Shown here piece by piece: positions 28,001 to 37,600 of a stretch of 64,000 nt of DNA. How positions within the stretch are numbered: position 1 is the first letter of the stretch; every line of letters begins with the position of its first letter. The stretch spans positions 62,001-126,000 of the forward strand of contig CANXME010002001.1 in NCBI GenBank assembly GCA_948144175.1, given 5' to 3'. Both the position numbers and the translations under genes were made by a program. Below the pieces are notes generated by a model. That model saw only the letters and a program-made list of their open reading frames with translations. It was not told where the DNA came from and searched no databases. The stretch is from Closterium sp. NIES-65 (Eukaryota > Streptophyta > Zygnematophyceae > Desmidiales > Closteriaceae).

Positions 28001-29669
28001 CAGTGTGGGGCTGTTGGCGCAGTTTGCTCTTGGTGCAATCAAGGCACGTGGGAGCGGGTGAGTCAGGTGGTGGAGGAAGTGTGGCTGGCAGGCCGAGAAG
28101 AAGTTTCTTGGAGGCCATGTCAGCAAGCGTGCGGAAGTTTGGGTGCCCTAACCGATGATGATAGAGGATGGTCGGGTTGGAGAGGCTGCGACATGTGCAT
28201 GGTGTGATGGGAGCCTGTGCTTGGGTGGTTGAAACCTGTGGGAGAGGAACGCGTAGCGTGTAGAGGCCGCTGCTATTGAGGGTGAAGCGGGCCAAGACCT
28301 TGTTGGTGAGTGGGTCAATGATGTCGCAGTGGTCCTCATTCTCCGAGAAGATGGTGCGTAGCCCTGCTTTCTGAATTTCTGTTTGAGCCACTAGATTGTG
28401 GCGTAGTGAAGGCACGCACATGCCAGTGACGGTGCCGGAAGGGAAGGCTGGGCATGGGACTGTGGAGGTGCCCTTGGCTAGGGTGGTGAAGCTGGAGTCA
28501 GCTCCCAAGAGAGGGATAGGTGCTGGATAGGGTTTGAAGGAGAGTGTCTCCTTGAGCACAGTGTGAGTGGCCCCACTGTCGAGTGTGAACTCTATGTACT
28601 GTGGTGCCTGTGATGAGTCGATGTACTGGGAAGTGGCTTCATTAATCATGGCAGTGCCAGGAAACAACAGGTTGATACGCACATCAACAGGAGCACTGTC
28701 ACTAGCACTAGCCGAAGAGGGGTCCTGGACCTCAACGAGATTGGCCTTACGAGCGCGCATCCAGTTTGGCGGCTTCTTGTCAACCCCGTGGATGGCATAC
28801 CACTCGTCGTCTTTCTTCTTGAAGCACGTGGCAAGGGGGTGGTTAGTGCCACCACACACTTGTCCCTTGCGGTTGCCATACTTGACGACGTAGGTGCACG
28901 GAGGAAAGCGGTTGCGCTGGAAAGGCGCCGAGGCAAGGGCTGCTGCAACACTTGCTAGGGGCATGGGAGCACGGATGGCGTATGCCTTGGCCTGAGCAGT
29001 GGAGTCTTTCTCGGCAGAGAGGAGTGCGGTGGAGACCTTAGCAAAGGTGAGGTCTTCCGCTGAGAGCGTGAGGAGCATCTTCCTCGTCACTTCATATGCC
29101 GAGGAGAGACCAACAAGAAGGGCGGCTGCAGGGGCTTGTTCGGGGAAGACTATACCCAGCTCCTTGAGTTCACCATGAATGGTCTGCACCTTGGCGATGT
29201 AATCAGCCATTCCTGAGCAGTCCTCAAGGCGGACTTGAAACATGCTGGGGATGAGAATCGCCACTCCGACCGCCGTCTTGTTCATGAACCGATCCTGGAG
29301 ATACTTCCAGATGGCGTTGGAGGTAGGGTAGTTGTGGAACGTGTTGACAAGTTCGGGAGGGGTGGAGGCAATGAAGACGCTGATGATGGCAGCATCGGCC
29401 TTCTCCCACTTCCGGTACTTCTCAACAGCTTCTTCGTACGTCATCACGTCAGCATCACTTGAAGATTCGGTCGGTTCACGGGGAAGAGTGGGCTGTTTCC
29501 CCTTGCCACGGTTGAGGAGGACGTCCTTGAGGTCAAGGCCCTGCACGTCACGGCTCAGGAGGTGCTTGTCAACTCCGTAGCTCCACGCCTTGAAGTTGGA
29601 GCTAGAGCCATCGGCTTCAAGGCGGAGCGGGGTGATGGGGTTCGCCATGGTGGAAGACGAGAAAGCCAT
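25071..29669 (-). CDS. Copia element 2 gag-pol polyprotein (1532 aa)
   Basis: Complete Ty1/copia order. Gag 1-300 (SNFKAWSYGVDKHLLS, DRFMNKTAVGVAILIPSMFQ) with a degenerate zinc-knuckle-like VCGGTNHPLATC. Protease FTLDSGATHTVL (D364). Integrase zinc region HHRLGHPNF...CLDC (H505/H509, C542/C545) and core D572, D635 and E671 (MDVWGP, LHSDGGGEF, GIAESRNHT). A long proline/serine linker runs 800-940. RT has KARYVAKGFTQQ, SMDASSAFLQG, YGLKQAPREWH and YVDD at 1210-1213. RNase H follows: GYTDSSWADD, SCEAELYAGTMAAQEARW, LWCDNQSTIHIS, TKHIELRHFFIRHLV, LADLFTKPLG. No stops or shifts. The first Met (29669) is used, with a second at residue 8. It makes the virus-like particle, processes itself, copies the RNA and integrates the cDNA. 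Confidence 0.97.
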   Translation of the reverse strand: MAFSSSTMANPITPLRLEADGSSSNFKAWSYGVDKHLLSRDVQGLDLKDVLLNRGKGKQPTLPREPTESSSDADVMTYEEAVEKYRKWEKADAAIISVFIASTPPELVNTFHNYPTSNAIWKYLQDRFMNKTAVGVAILIPSMFQVRLEDCSGMADYIAKVQTIHGELKELGIVFPEQAPAAALLVGLSSAYEVTRKMLLTLSAEDLTFAKVSTALLSAEKDSTAQAKAYAIRAPMPLASVAAALASAPFQRNRFPPCTYVVKYGNRKGQVCGGTNHPLATCFKKKDDEWYAIHGVDKKPPNWMRARKANLVEVQDPSSASASDSAPVDVRINLLFPGTAMINEATSQYIDSSQAPQYIEFTLDSGATHTVLKETLSFKPYPAPIPLLGADSSFTTLAKGTSTVPCPAFPSGTVTGMCVPSLRHNLVAQTEIQKAGLRTIFSENEDHCDIIDPLTNKVLARFTLNSSGLYTLRVPLPQVSTTQAQAPITPCTCRSLSNPTILYHHRLGHPNFRTLADMASKKLLLGLPATLPPPPDSPAPTCLDCTKSKLRQQPHTASPTIAAAPLDLVHMDVWGPAPVLARGGYRYFLVIVDDHSRYVSVHLLHTKAEAPEVIMAWVKQAQTTFDLKVKRLHSDGGGEFCNDKLKAFCSSEGIQQNFTLPDSPQQNGIAESRNHTLVQITRCLLSHSNAPHSLWGYALYHAALLYNLYPHPHLPDTTPTTLWLGKTPTARSLRVWGCTAYVLLNPQARRQNGGKLGPKTQTCIYLGHNADSPDYLFLNPSTQQLVRSRDVVFDETRPFYSPSGRDPLPDPPSLVWADFDAPPDLPPAPAPSPPPSPAIPPSPSEVSDPASPVSSAAAPPPPSPSSLPAAPPPPSAPITYHRRSHPPAPPPPPVPPTTEEPALPQSPELITYRRRPIPPPKPPKSPSPTPPAPPSSPVAHGTRSHRAALPLAMVLRYTMITPPPPAGGDVPSTLLEDRHEELCDLHAVIPQLSHIFPDITGSPSLNLAENPTIPIPLTVQEALSGPHAAEWRAAMDAEIAAFTRNHSFDDETPPPGVNIVGGKWLFRVKQLPDEAPVFKARYVAKGFTQQRYRDFDLIFSPTSKPPTIRTLMDVAAREDFEIKSMDASSAFLQGRLKETVFMDRPEGFPGEFPPNTVWKLNRPVYGLKQAPREWHNKVKEVLLSLDFHPSTADPTLFIRRHSEPFYILVYVDDFILVAKDSAQMTSVQAALSKALQMKDLGDLKHYLGMEITRDRKARTISLSQEFYIDNVLKRFEMELCTPVATPLPLQHLLTAPAVPTPEACSEPYPELVGSLMYAMMCTLPDLAYPVSVLSRYVAPGRFTNLHWKAAKRVLRYLKGTKSHVLTLGGLSPPRLEGYTDSSWADDQTDRRSSQGYCFTLGSGTVSWRSTRSSAVSLSSCEAELYAGTMAAQEARWFTFLLQELGFPQSAPTLWCDNQSTIHISQDPVYHTRTKHIELRHFFIRHLVQQEQLKVEYVASDCNLADLFTKPLGKVPHHRLLGAMGLCAPPSPP

Positions 29670-30269
29670 GGTGGAGACCCCTTAACTTCTCGCGCGGAGC
29701 GCCGCTCTTAAGTCACCAATAGGAACTTGAGGTTTGGGGTTTCCAAAGGAGATTTTGAAGAACCGGAGGTTTAGGGTTTACGAAGGAGAATTTGACTGAG
29801 ACGCCAATTTAGTGTCAACTACCTACTAGTCCTATTCCCACACACCCCCCCACACACCACCCTCAGCTTCGCGGCTACGCTGCTGCTCGGCTGCGTTGCT
29901 GCACCTGTTCAGCTGCGGGAAAGAGGGGGGATGGGGGTAGGAGTGCAGATGCGGGGCGACGGGCGGCAGCCCGAAGATGACGCTGCGGGGCGACGGGCGG
30001 CGGCCCGACGAGAAGCTGCAGGGCGACGGGCGGCAGCCCGTCGAGGAGAAGAAGTGACGAATTGATGAAAACGAGTGTTAGGTTAGAGCGCCGACGATGC
30101 GCTTACCAGAGAAGTTTCCGTCGATGGTGACGGGAAGATTTGGCGGGAGAAATTCCGCCGATGAATGTCGCGAATCAACGGCGACGAGATTGGCGATGGC
30201 TTCCACGAGGTTTGCGGGACAAGTATCCGCAGAGATGAGAGGATCACGATCCGCGTATGCGGTTGAGCT
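29670..30269 (-). other. 5' leader of copia element 2 with repeated hairpins
   Basis: About 600 bases lie between primer site and gag start. Three GGGCGACGGGCGGC units occur at 29953-30036. The third forms a perfect hairpin CGACGGGC-GGCA-GCCCGTCG (30024-30043), the others imperfect ones. Leaders of LTR elements carry dimerisation and packaging signals; such a role here is inferred. Confidence 0.5.
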
Positions 30270-30281
30270 GCTCTGATACCA
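30270..30281 (-). promoter_or_regulatory. Primer-binding site for initiator Met tRNA
   Basis: On the minus strand TGGTATCAGAGC follows directly after the 5' LTR. This is the standard plant copia primer site, complementary to the 3' end of initiator methionine tRNA. Confidence 0.95.
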
Positions 30282-30569
30282 TGTCAGAACTTGAGCTTAG
30301 AATCGATACTATAGTAGTGAGCTCAAAGCTCTTTAAGTACATCCGGAATGAGCAAGGTAGGGATGAGGAGGGAATCAGGAGGCAATCCTAGGGAATCAAG
30401 GGTAATCCCAAGGCAATCTCCAATTGGTGGGTTGGAGATTGCTTGGAGATTACATTTGGGTTTGGTTGGGATGTGGGTGTACACCCAACCAAACACAAAG
30501 TGCAAACTACACTAAACTAGGATATAAAAGTACAAGTACAAAATGTGAGATTGGGGCCTAACACCAACA
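30282..30569 (-). repeat. 5' LTR of copia element 2 (288 bp)
   Basis: Matches 24759-25046 throughout. It is followed by target duplication GAGGG at 30570-30574. Transcription of the element starts in this copy. Confidence 0.95.
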
Positions 30570-30574
30570 GAGGG

Positions 30575-32314
30575 GCCAGGGGCCTGGACAGCTAATCCAC
30601 TGCTCGACATTGCGCGTCACGTTCGGTATGTCCTGTCATGCATCGATTCAAATGTGGCACTTTGGCAGCATACTGTAGTAGTAAATTTATCACGAGGTCG
30701 GGCCTCTACATTAGCTAAATCTGTTTCCTTCCCTTATGCCCTTTCCGTACACAGCTGTCTTGCACATGTCATGAACATTGCAGTGCAGGAGGCATTGAAG
30801 TTGGACGATGTGAAGGAGGCGTTGAAACGCCTACGGGATGCGTGTTCGTACATTGGATGGTCGGTCCAGCGGTCAGAGGCTTTTGCCAGTCTGCAGCGCA
30901 AGTTGGCAGGCAGAGACAAAGCGAAGGTGCTACGTCTGATCTCCGACTCGCCTACACGTTGGGGCTCCACTTACGAGATGATCTGCCGCGCCTTGGAGCT
31001 GCAGCAGGCACTGACGGTGTTTTTCAGCCGGACTGACGTGAGTGATAGGCTCCGGTAGTGTGTATATGTTGGGTGATGGTGAGTATACGGGGCTGGTGTG
31101 GCGCACCAAGGGTTGTGACTATATTGAATGGTGAGTTTGGGTAGCTGGTCGGGGGCTAGAGGAGTTGTGACTGTATCGAATAGTGAGTGTGGGAGAATGG
31201 TGTGGCGCCCAAGGGTCGTGAGTATGGGCAGGATTTGAAAGGGGGTTGAGTTGTCAAACTTCATCACCATCGTATACTAAGTTTGTGAACCCTCTGTACC
31301 ACCCTTGTTGTTGTCCTATACCAGCCCCCCCCCCCCCCCCCTAGGCTACGCGAGAAGCTCGACAAAATACGTCTCAGTGACGTCCACTGGGACGCGCTTG
31401 TCGAGCTGAAGAACTTTCTTCAGCCCTTCCACTCGATCACCAAGGTAGCTGAGGCTTCCTTGTACCCGACAGCTGCAGCGGTGGTGCCGCTGTACAACCA
31501 ACTGCTGGACAAGATGGAAATCACCTACCGCGAGCCAGCCGTCTCACCCCTCACACAGGCCCTCATCACCAAAGCCCTCGGCAAGCTGAAGAAGTACCCG
31601 TACGGCACCAAGGAAGAGTTGGCGATCGCCACCTTCCTTGACCCCCGCTACAAGACCATCTTCTTCCAGATGCCCCAGTGGGAGGCGCTCAATGCTGCGC
31701 AAGTGACAGAGGTGGGGGGATGTGCTAGGAGTGTGCAGGGCGTGGATGAGCCGACGGTGATGCGCCTGGTGCGCGATCGTTTGGTCGCATATCAGGAGAG
31801 AGTGCGCAGTCGGGGAGGTGGTGGTGAGGTTACGAGTGGCATGGGGGAGGTCCCTGACGGCGCTGGTGCTAGTGTTCAGGCCGCAGGGACGTCGCGTGCC
31901 GCTGGCAGCGGGGGGTTAGCTTCGAAAATGGGCTTTTTGCACAGATGGATGCATTTGAGGCAGCAAGGGGGGGGGCGGAGAAGTGACGAGGTGGACATAT
32001 ACTTGGCTGAGGGTAGACAGAAGGGTTGCCCGCTAGCGTACTGGCGTGTTAGGAAGGATTTAGAGGGTTTGAGGGAAATGGCTCGGGACTATCTGGCAGT
32101 GCCAGCCACATCTGCAGCGAGCGAGCGCGCTTTTAGCCAGGGCAGGAACGTAGTGACATGGCAGCGTCACCGCTTGAGCGCCCCTCGTGTTAGCGCCCTC
32201 ATGGCTATCAAGTCATGGATGGCGCAGAACACGAGCGGCAGGTCATTGAACGTGGCAGGGGCTGCGCGTTCGCTTGTGGAGTTGTGCTATGAGGCCGAGG
32301 ACGATGGGTTTTGA
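30575..32314 (+). pseudogene. hAT element 3 transposase, 3' exons with dimerisation domain
   Basis: Continuation after the copia insertion. 30575-30625 reads PGAWTANPLLDIARHV and is followed by intron 30626-30754 (GTATGT...ACAG). Exon 30755-31037 reads CLAHVMNIAVQEALKLDDVKEALK, IGWSVQRSEAFASL and DSPTRWGSTYEMICRALEL. An intron starts with GTGAGT at 31038 and contains a 17-C run (31325-31341). The in-frame acceptor is at 31354, although an AG at 31344 would keep a conserved-looking LREKL. The last exon to 32314 has FLDPRYKTIFF and the hAT dimerisation domain: DIYLAEGRQKGCPLAYW and LAVPATSAASERAFSQGRN with the third catalytic Glu. The stop is TGA. This half is open; defects are upstream and the copia insertion separates it from the catalytic Asp residues. 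Confidence 0.88.
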
Positions 32315-32634
32315 GTAATGTTTGCTGCGGGAGTGGTCGCTATAGGCCTTAGGCCATTTGCCATAACCCTTTTGGAGATACAGTAGATTTTATTTATTTC
32401 CATGCTTGATTGAATTCACTTCACAAACAGGGTTGTTGGTCTATTGACATACGCCATAGACATTTGTTTTAAGCGAAAAAACTTCTGCATTTCATGTTTG
32501 GATGCCCTGGAATTCATGCACCTTGGGCTAATGTAAGGTACGTATAAACTTAAGAATATAGTTGTAACATGTAGTTTACAATGTAGCAATTCAGACCTAA
32601 CCCCCATACCCTGCTGCTATGTAGCATATTTTGA
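32315..32634. other. 3' untranslated and flanking part of hAT element 3
   Basis: AT-richer, with no gene. It lies between the transposase stop and the right subterminal repeats. A polyadenylation signal is expected, but no clear AATAAA was seen. Confidence 0.4.
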
Positions 32635-32815
32635 TCCGACCCGACCCGACCCGTGGTGTAACCGACCCGGTAACGGGTCACAAATACCCGTTCCCACGGG
32701 GCGGGTCGGGTCACCAAAACACAGTCAAACCCGACCCGCTACCCCGACCCGACCCGACCCGTTAAGCTAACGGGTCGCCCTCAACGGGACGGGTCGGGCC
32801 GGGTCGGGTCAAATG
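32635..32815. repeat. Right subterminal CGGGTCGGGT repeats of hAT element 3
   Basis: Clustered CCGACCCGACCC and GGGTCGGGT words just inside the right terminal inverted repeat, mirroring 21955-22200. Confidence 0.85.
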
Positions 32816-33041
32816 CCCATGCTTGGCATGGGATGAGGGGGGGGGAGAAAGTTCCACACTTTCAAGGCAAACTTGGCCCCAACATCAAATTTTCCCCCAA
32901 ATCTCAAGATTAAAGTGAGTCACGTATTGTCACACACATGTCCCAAGGTCACATACACAGTTTATCTTATCACTGAAGAACACGCAAACTATTAAACTAC
33001 CACCACAGCACTCCATGCAGGCAACCAGTCATCTCATCCCA

Positions 33042-33173
33042 TTAAATATGGTGTTTGGGCTTTTGCGGTTTCTTCTCCACCCCATCACTAGTGAAACGCT
33101 GCGGGGGAGACTCATCCTCGGCATGAACATCCCTAGATGCGTTAGATGACGTAGGGTTGCTTGATGAAGCCAT
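33042..33173 (-). pseudogene. Transposase start remnant of hAT element 4 (43 codons)
   Basis: The minus-strand ATG at 33173 opens MASSSNPTSSNASRDVHAED, then a Pro-Gln-Lys-rich stretch to TAA. Its Ser/Thr/Pro/Ala-rich opening and position relative to the terminal repeat resemble the starts of the element 1 and 2 transposases (MSTPS...). No BED finger or catalytic region follows. It may be the leftover first coding segment of a deleted transposase, or a chance ORF. Confidence 0.4.
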
Positions 33174-33420
33174 AATGGAGCTAAGCTATGCTTGTAGGCT
33201 AAAACCTCTAGGGTTTTCGAAAGAGAATTGGTTGGGTGGGTGAAATGAGAAATGACTTGGTTGGATTGCTAAATGGGCTTGGTGGTAGGCACCTTGGTTG
33301 GGTTTTCTAGATGTGAAGTGGTTGAGAGGTATTTGGAATTCAATTGTTGCATGGGGGGTTATGAAATGTTGGGGGGGGGCTGTTTTTCAATGTCGAATTG
33401 GGCAATGGGGGGTCAAAATT

Positions 33421-33452
33421 TCGCGATTTCGACAGTCGCGTCGAAATCGCGA
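33421..33452. repeat. 13-bp-arm inverted repeat in hAT element 4
   Basis: TCGCGATTTCGAC and its reverse complement are separated by 6 bases. A 28-A run (33473-33500) and the GGGCAGCCC motif follow, so it is part of the right subterminal region. Confidence 0.8.
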
Positions 33453-33631
33453 GATTGAAATTCATAATCTGGAAAAAAAAAAAAAAAAAAAAAAAAAAAA
33501 CGGGGCAGCCCAAGAAATTTTCGATCTGCGTCCTGCGTCTGGACGCGCGTCTTGCGTCCTAGCGTCCAGACGCTGCGTCCAGACGCAGGACGCAGCGTCC
33601 TCTGAGCGTCTTTCGCATCATAGGCCCACAC

Positions 33632-34172
33632 GCCATGGCAGCACGCCCACTCGCCATGCCATGGCAGCACGCCCACATGCCATGGCAGCACGCCCACACA
33701 CCATGGTAGCACGCCCACACGCCATGGCAGCACACCCACTCGCCATGGCAGCACGCCCACTCGCCATGGCAGCACGCCCACTCGCCATGGCAGCACGCCC
33801 AATCGCCATGGCAGCACGCCCAATCGCCATGGCAGCACGCCCACTCGCCATGGCAGCACGCCCACACGCCATAGCAGCACGCCCACACGCCATGGCAGCA
33901 CGCCCACACGCCATGGCAGTACGCCCACACACCATGGCAGCACGTTCACACGCCATGGCAGCATGCCCACTCGCCATGGCAGCACGCCCACTCGCCATGG
34001 CAGCACGCCCACTCGCCATGACAGCACGCCCACTCGCCACGGCAGCACGCCCACACGCCATGGCAGCACGCCCACTCGCCATGGCAGCACGCCCACTCGC
34101 CATAGCAGCACGCCCACACGCCATGGCAGCACGCCCACACGCCATGGCAGCATGCCCACTCGCCATGGCAGC
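33632..34172. repeat. 21-bp minisatellite, about 26 copies
   Basis: Units contain GCCATGGCAGCACGCCCAC. Period 21 is divisible by 3, so open frames (HAMAARP, WACCHGV) run through on both strands without coding meaning. The few bases AAGCAC-GCCCACAC at 21760-21773 are the other side of the same array, split by hAT element 4. Confidence 0.95.
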
Positions 34173-34203
34173 AGCACATCAAATTCGAACTCAACAAACA
34201 TTT

Positions 34204-34350
34204 GAGAGGGCCACACAGGAAATGAGAGGGCCACACAGGCAGTGAAAGGGCACACAGGCAGTGAGAGGGGCACACAGGCAGTGAGAGGGGCACACAGGCC
34301 GTGAGAGGGGCACACAGGCCGTGAGAGGGGCACACAGGCCGTGAGAGGGG
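34204..34350. repeat. 20-bp minisatellite, about seven copies
   Basis: Units of CACACAGGCAGTGAGAGGGG with minor variants. On the minus strand it lies just after the donor site of the candidate exon at 34386-34569. Confidence 0.9.
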
Positions 34351-34385
34351 CACCCACGCAGAGACTCTTCACCTGCACCACTCAC

Positions 34386-34569
34386 CTCGGGCAGTCGGCT
34401 GGTTGGCAGAGGGAGCGGCGAGCCAGCAGCGTTGGCGGCGAGGCGGGTTTGAACGAGGCGGGATCGCAGGAGGGCGAGGGCGCGGGGGGCGAGCGGATGG
34501 TACTTGAGGTTGCGCGAGGGGCCGACCGCCATGGCTGTGATGGAACCAAACCCGCCCTCAAACTCGTTC
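34386..34569 (-). CDS. Candidate exon of an unrecognised host gene
   Basis: Minus strand. Acceptor GGGCGGCAG precedes GAACGAG; donor GTGAGT follows CCCGAG. The 184-bp frame reads NEFEGGFGSITAMAVGPSRN, then LKYHPLAPRALALLRSRLVQ, then TRLAANAAGSPLPLPTSRLPE. It is non-repetitive, has normal amino-acid composition and is unlike any mobile element protein here. It starts with one base of a split codon and ends in phase 0. It lies between the 26.5-kb satellite and the 20-bp minisatellite. No family recognised. Confidence 0.5.
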
Positions 34570-34691
34570 CTGCCGCCCGCACATGGCATGGAGGGAGGGA
34601 TGGGCAGCAGGGTGGATGGATGCGCAAGGCAACGGAGACAGCGGTGCGACATAAGTGATTTGATGTACGCGCAAGGGATGACAGTCAAGCC

Positions 34692-37600
34692 ATGCGACTC
34701 ACTTGAGAGCATCGATCCACGCGACTCACTCACTTGAGAGCATCGATCCACGCGACTCACTTGAGAGCATCGATCCACGCGACTCACTTGAGAGCATCGA
34801 TCCACGCGACTCACTCACTTGAGAGCATCGATCCACGCGACTCACTTGAGAGCATCGATCCACGCGACTCACTCACTTGAGAGCATCGATCCACGCGACT
34901 CACTTGAGAGCATCGATCCACGCGACTCACTTGAGAGCATCGATCCACGCGACTCACTCACTTGAGAGCATCGATCCACGCGACTCCCTCACTTGAGAGC
35001 ATCGATCCACGCGACTCACTTGAGAGCATCGATCCACGCGACTCACTTGAGAGCATCGATCCACGCGACTCACTTGAGAGCATCGATCCACGGGACTCAC
35101 TCACTTGAGAGCATCGATCCACGCGACTCACTTGAGAGCATCGATCCACGCGACTCACTCACTTGAGAGCATCGATCCACGCGACTCAGTCACTTGAGAG
35201 CACCGATCCAGGCGACTCACTCACTTGAGAGCATCGATCCACGCGACTCACTTGAGAGCATCGATCCACGCGACTCACTCACTTGAGAGCATCGATCCAC
35301 GCGACTCACTCACTTGAGAGCATCGATCCACGCGACGCACTTGAGAGCATCGATCCACGCGACTCACTTGAGAGCATCGATCCACGCGACTCACTTGAGA
35401 GCATCGATCCACGCAACTCACTTGAGAGCATCGATCCACGCGACTCACTCACTTGAGAGCATCGATCCACGCGACTCACTCACTTGAGAGCATCGATCCA
35501 CGCGACTCACTTGAGAGCATCGATCCACGCGACTCACTTGAGAGCATCGATCCACGCGACTCACTTGAGAGCATCGATCCACGCGACTCACTTGAGAGCA
35601 TCGATCCACGCGACTCACTTGAGAGCATCGATCCACGCGACTCACTTGAGAGCATCGATCCACGCGACTCACTTGAGAGCATCGATCCACGCGACTCACT
35701 TGAGAGCATCGATCCACGCGACTCACTCACTTGAGAGCATCGATCCACGCGACTCCCTCACTTGAGAGCATCGATCCACGCGACTCACTTGAGAGCATCG
35801 ATCCACGCGACTCACTTGAGAGCATCGATCCACGCGACTCACTTAAGAGCATCGATCCACGCGACTCACTCACTTGAGAGCATCGATCCACGCGACTCAC
35901 TTGAGAGCATCGATCCACGCGACTCACTTGAGAGCATCGATCCACGCGACTCACTCACTTGAGAGCATCGATCCACGCGACTCCCTCACTTGAGAGCATC
36001 GATCCACGCGACTCACTTGAGAGCATCGATCCACGCGACTCACTTGAGAGCATCGATCCACGCGACTCACTTGAGAGCATCGATCCACGGGACTCACTCA
36101 CTTGAGAGCATCGATCCACGCGACTCACTTGAGAGCATCGATCCACGCGACTCACTCACTTGAGAGCATCGATCCACGCGACTCAGTCACTTGAGAGCAC
36201 CGATCCAGGCGACTCACTCACTTGAGAGCATCGATCCACGCGACTCACTTGAGAGCATCGATCCACGCGACTCACTCACTTGAGAGCATCGATCCACGCG
36301 ACTCACTCACTTGAGAGCATCGATCCACGCGACGCACTTGAGAGCATCGATCCACGCGACTCACTTGAGAGCATCGATCCACGCGACTCACTTGAGAGCA
36401 TCGATCCACGCGACTCACTTGAGAGCATCGATCCACGCGACTCACTCACTTGAGAGCATCGATCCACGCGACTCACTCACTTGAGAGCATCGATCCACGC
36501 GACTCACTTGAGAGCATCGATCCACGCGACTCACTTGAGAGCATCGATCCACGCGACTCACTTGAGAGCATCGATCCACGCGACTCACTTGAGAGCATCG
36601 ATCCACGCGACTCACTTGAGAGCATCGATCCACGCGACTCACTTGAGAGCATCGATCCACGCGACTCACTTGAGAGCATCGATCCACGCGACTCACTTGA
36701 GAGCATCGATCCACGCGACTCACTCACTTGAGAGCATCGATCCACGCGACTCCCTCACTTGAGAGCATCGATCCACGCGACTCACTTGAGAGCATCGATC
36801 CACGCGACTCACTTGAGAGCATCGATCCACGCGACTCACTTAAGAGCATCGATCCACGCGACTCACTCACTTGAGAGCATCGATCCACGCGACTCACTTG
36901 AGAGCATCGATCCACGCGACTCACTTGAGAGCATCGATCCACGCGACTCACTTGAGAGCATCGATCCACCCGACTCACTTGAGAGCATCGATCCACGCGA
37001 CTCACTTGAGAGCATCGATCCACGCGACTCACTTGAGAGCATCGATCCACGCGACTCACTTGAGAGCATCGATCCACGCGACTCACTCACTTGAGAGCAT
37101 CGATCCACGCGACTCACTTGAGAGCATCGATCCACGCGACTGACTCACTTGAGAGCATCGATCCACGCGACTCACTTGAGAGCATCGATCCACGCAACTC
37201 ACTTGAGAGCATCGATCCACGCGACTCACTCACTTGAGAGCATCGATCCATGCGACTCACTTGAGGGCATCGATCCACGCGACTCACTTGAGAGCATCGA
37301 TCCACGCGACTCACTTGAGAGCATCGATCCACCCGACTCACTTGAGAGCATCGATCCACGCGACTCACTTGAGAGCATCGATCCACGCGACTCACTCGAG
37401 AGCATCGATCCACGCGACTCACTTGAGAGCATCGATCCACGCGACTCACTCACTTGAGAGCATCGATCCACGCGACTCACTTGAGAGCATCGATCCACGC
37501 GACTCACTCACTTGAGAGCATCGATCCACGCGACTCACTTGAGAGCATCGATCCACGCGACTGACTCACTTGAGAGCATCGATCCACGCGACTCACTTGA

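Larger units (their letters stand above)
24759..30569 (-). mobile_element. Copia element 2, complete and apparently intact
   Basis: 5811 bp, minus orientation. It has 288-bp LTRs (24759-25046 and 30282-30569) that look identical, a 5-bp target duplication GAGGG (24754-24758 and 30570-30574), a primer site complementary to initiator Met tRNA, a polypurine tract, and one 1532-codon gag-pol ORF. All parts needed for autonomous movement are present. Identical LTRs mean a recent insertion. It lies within an exon of the hAT element 3 transposase, and removing it with one GAGGG restores that frame. Confidence 0.96.
21941..32824 (+). mobile_element. hAT element 3, ZBED type, holding copia element 2
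   Basis: 20-bp perfect terminal inverted repeats AAGCATGGGCATTTGACCCG occur at 21941-21960 and inverted at 32805-32824. Both sides carry GGCATGGGAT (21931-21940 and 32825-32834); this 10-bp match is longer than the 8 bp usual for hAT. Subterminal regions (21955-22200 and 32635-32815) are dense in CGGGTCGGGT/ACCCGACCCG, facing inward as transposase-binding repeats would. It encodes a spliced ZBED-type transposase on the plus strand, interrupted by copia element 2. Length without the copia and its duplicated target is about 5.07 kb. Confidence 0.92.
21774..33623 (-). mobile_element. hAT element 4, non-autonomous shell holding nested elements
   Basis: Ends are CTATGATGTGAAAGACGC (21774-21791) and, inverted, CTATGATGCGAAAGACGC (33606-33623), 17 of 18 matching. 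A perfect 8-bp target duplication GCCCACAC lies at 21766-21773 and 33624-33631. The target is the 21-bp minisatellite at 33632-34172. Once hAT element 3 is removed, about 960 bases remain: CG-rich palindromic subterminal tracts, GGGCAGG/poly-A motifs, and a 43-codon minus-strand ORF that looks like a transposase start. It is a deleted relative of elements 1 and 2. Confidence 0.9.

Noticed and set aside
33298..34245. Apparent 315-aa protein with MAARPHA repeats
   Set aside because: It runs through a poly-A tract and the 21-bp minisatellite; both strands are equally open.
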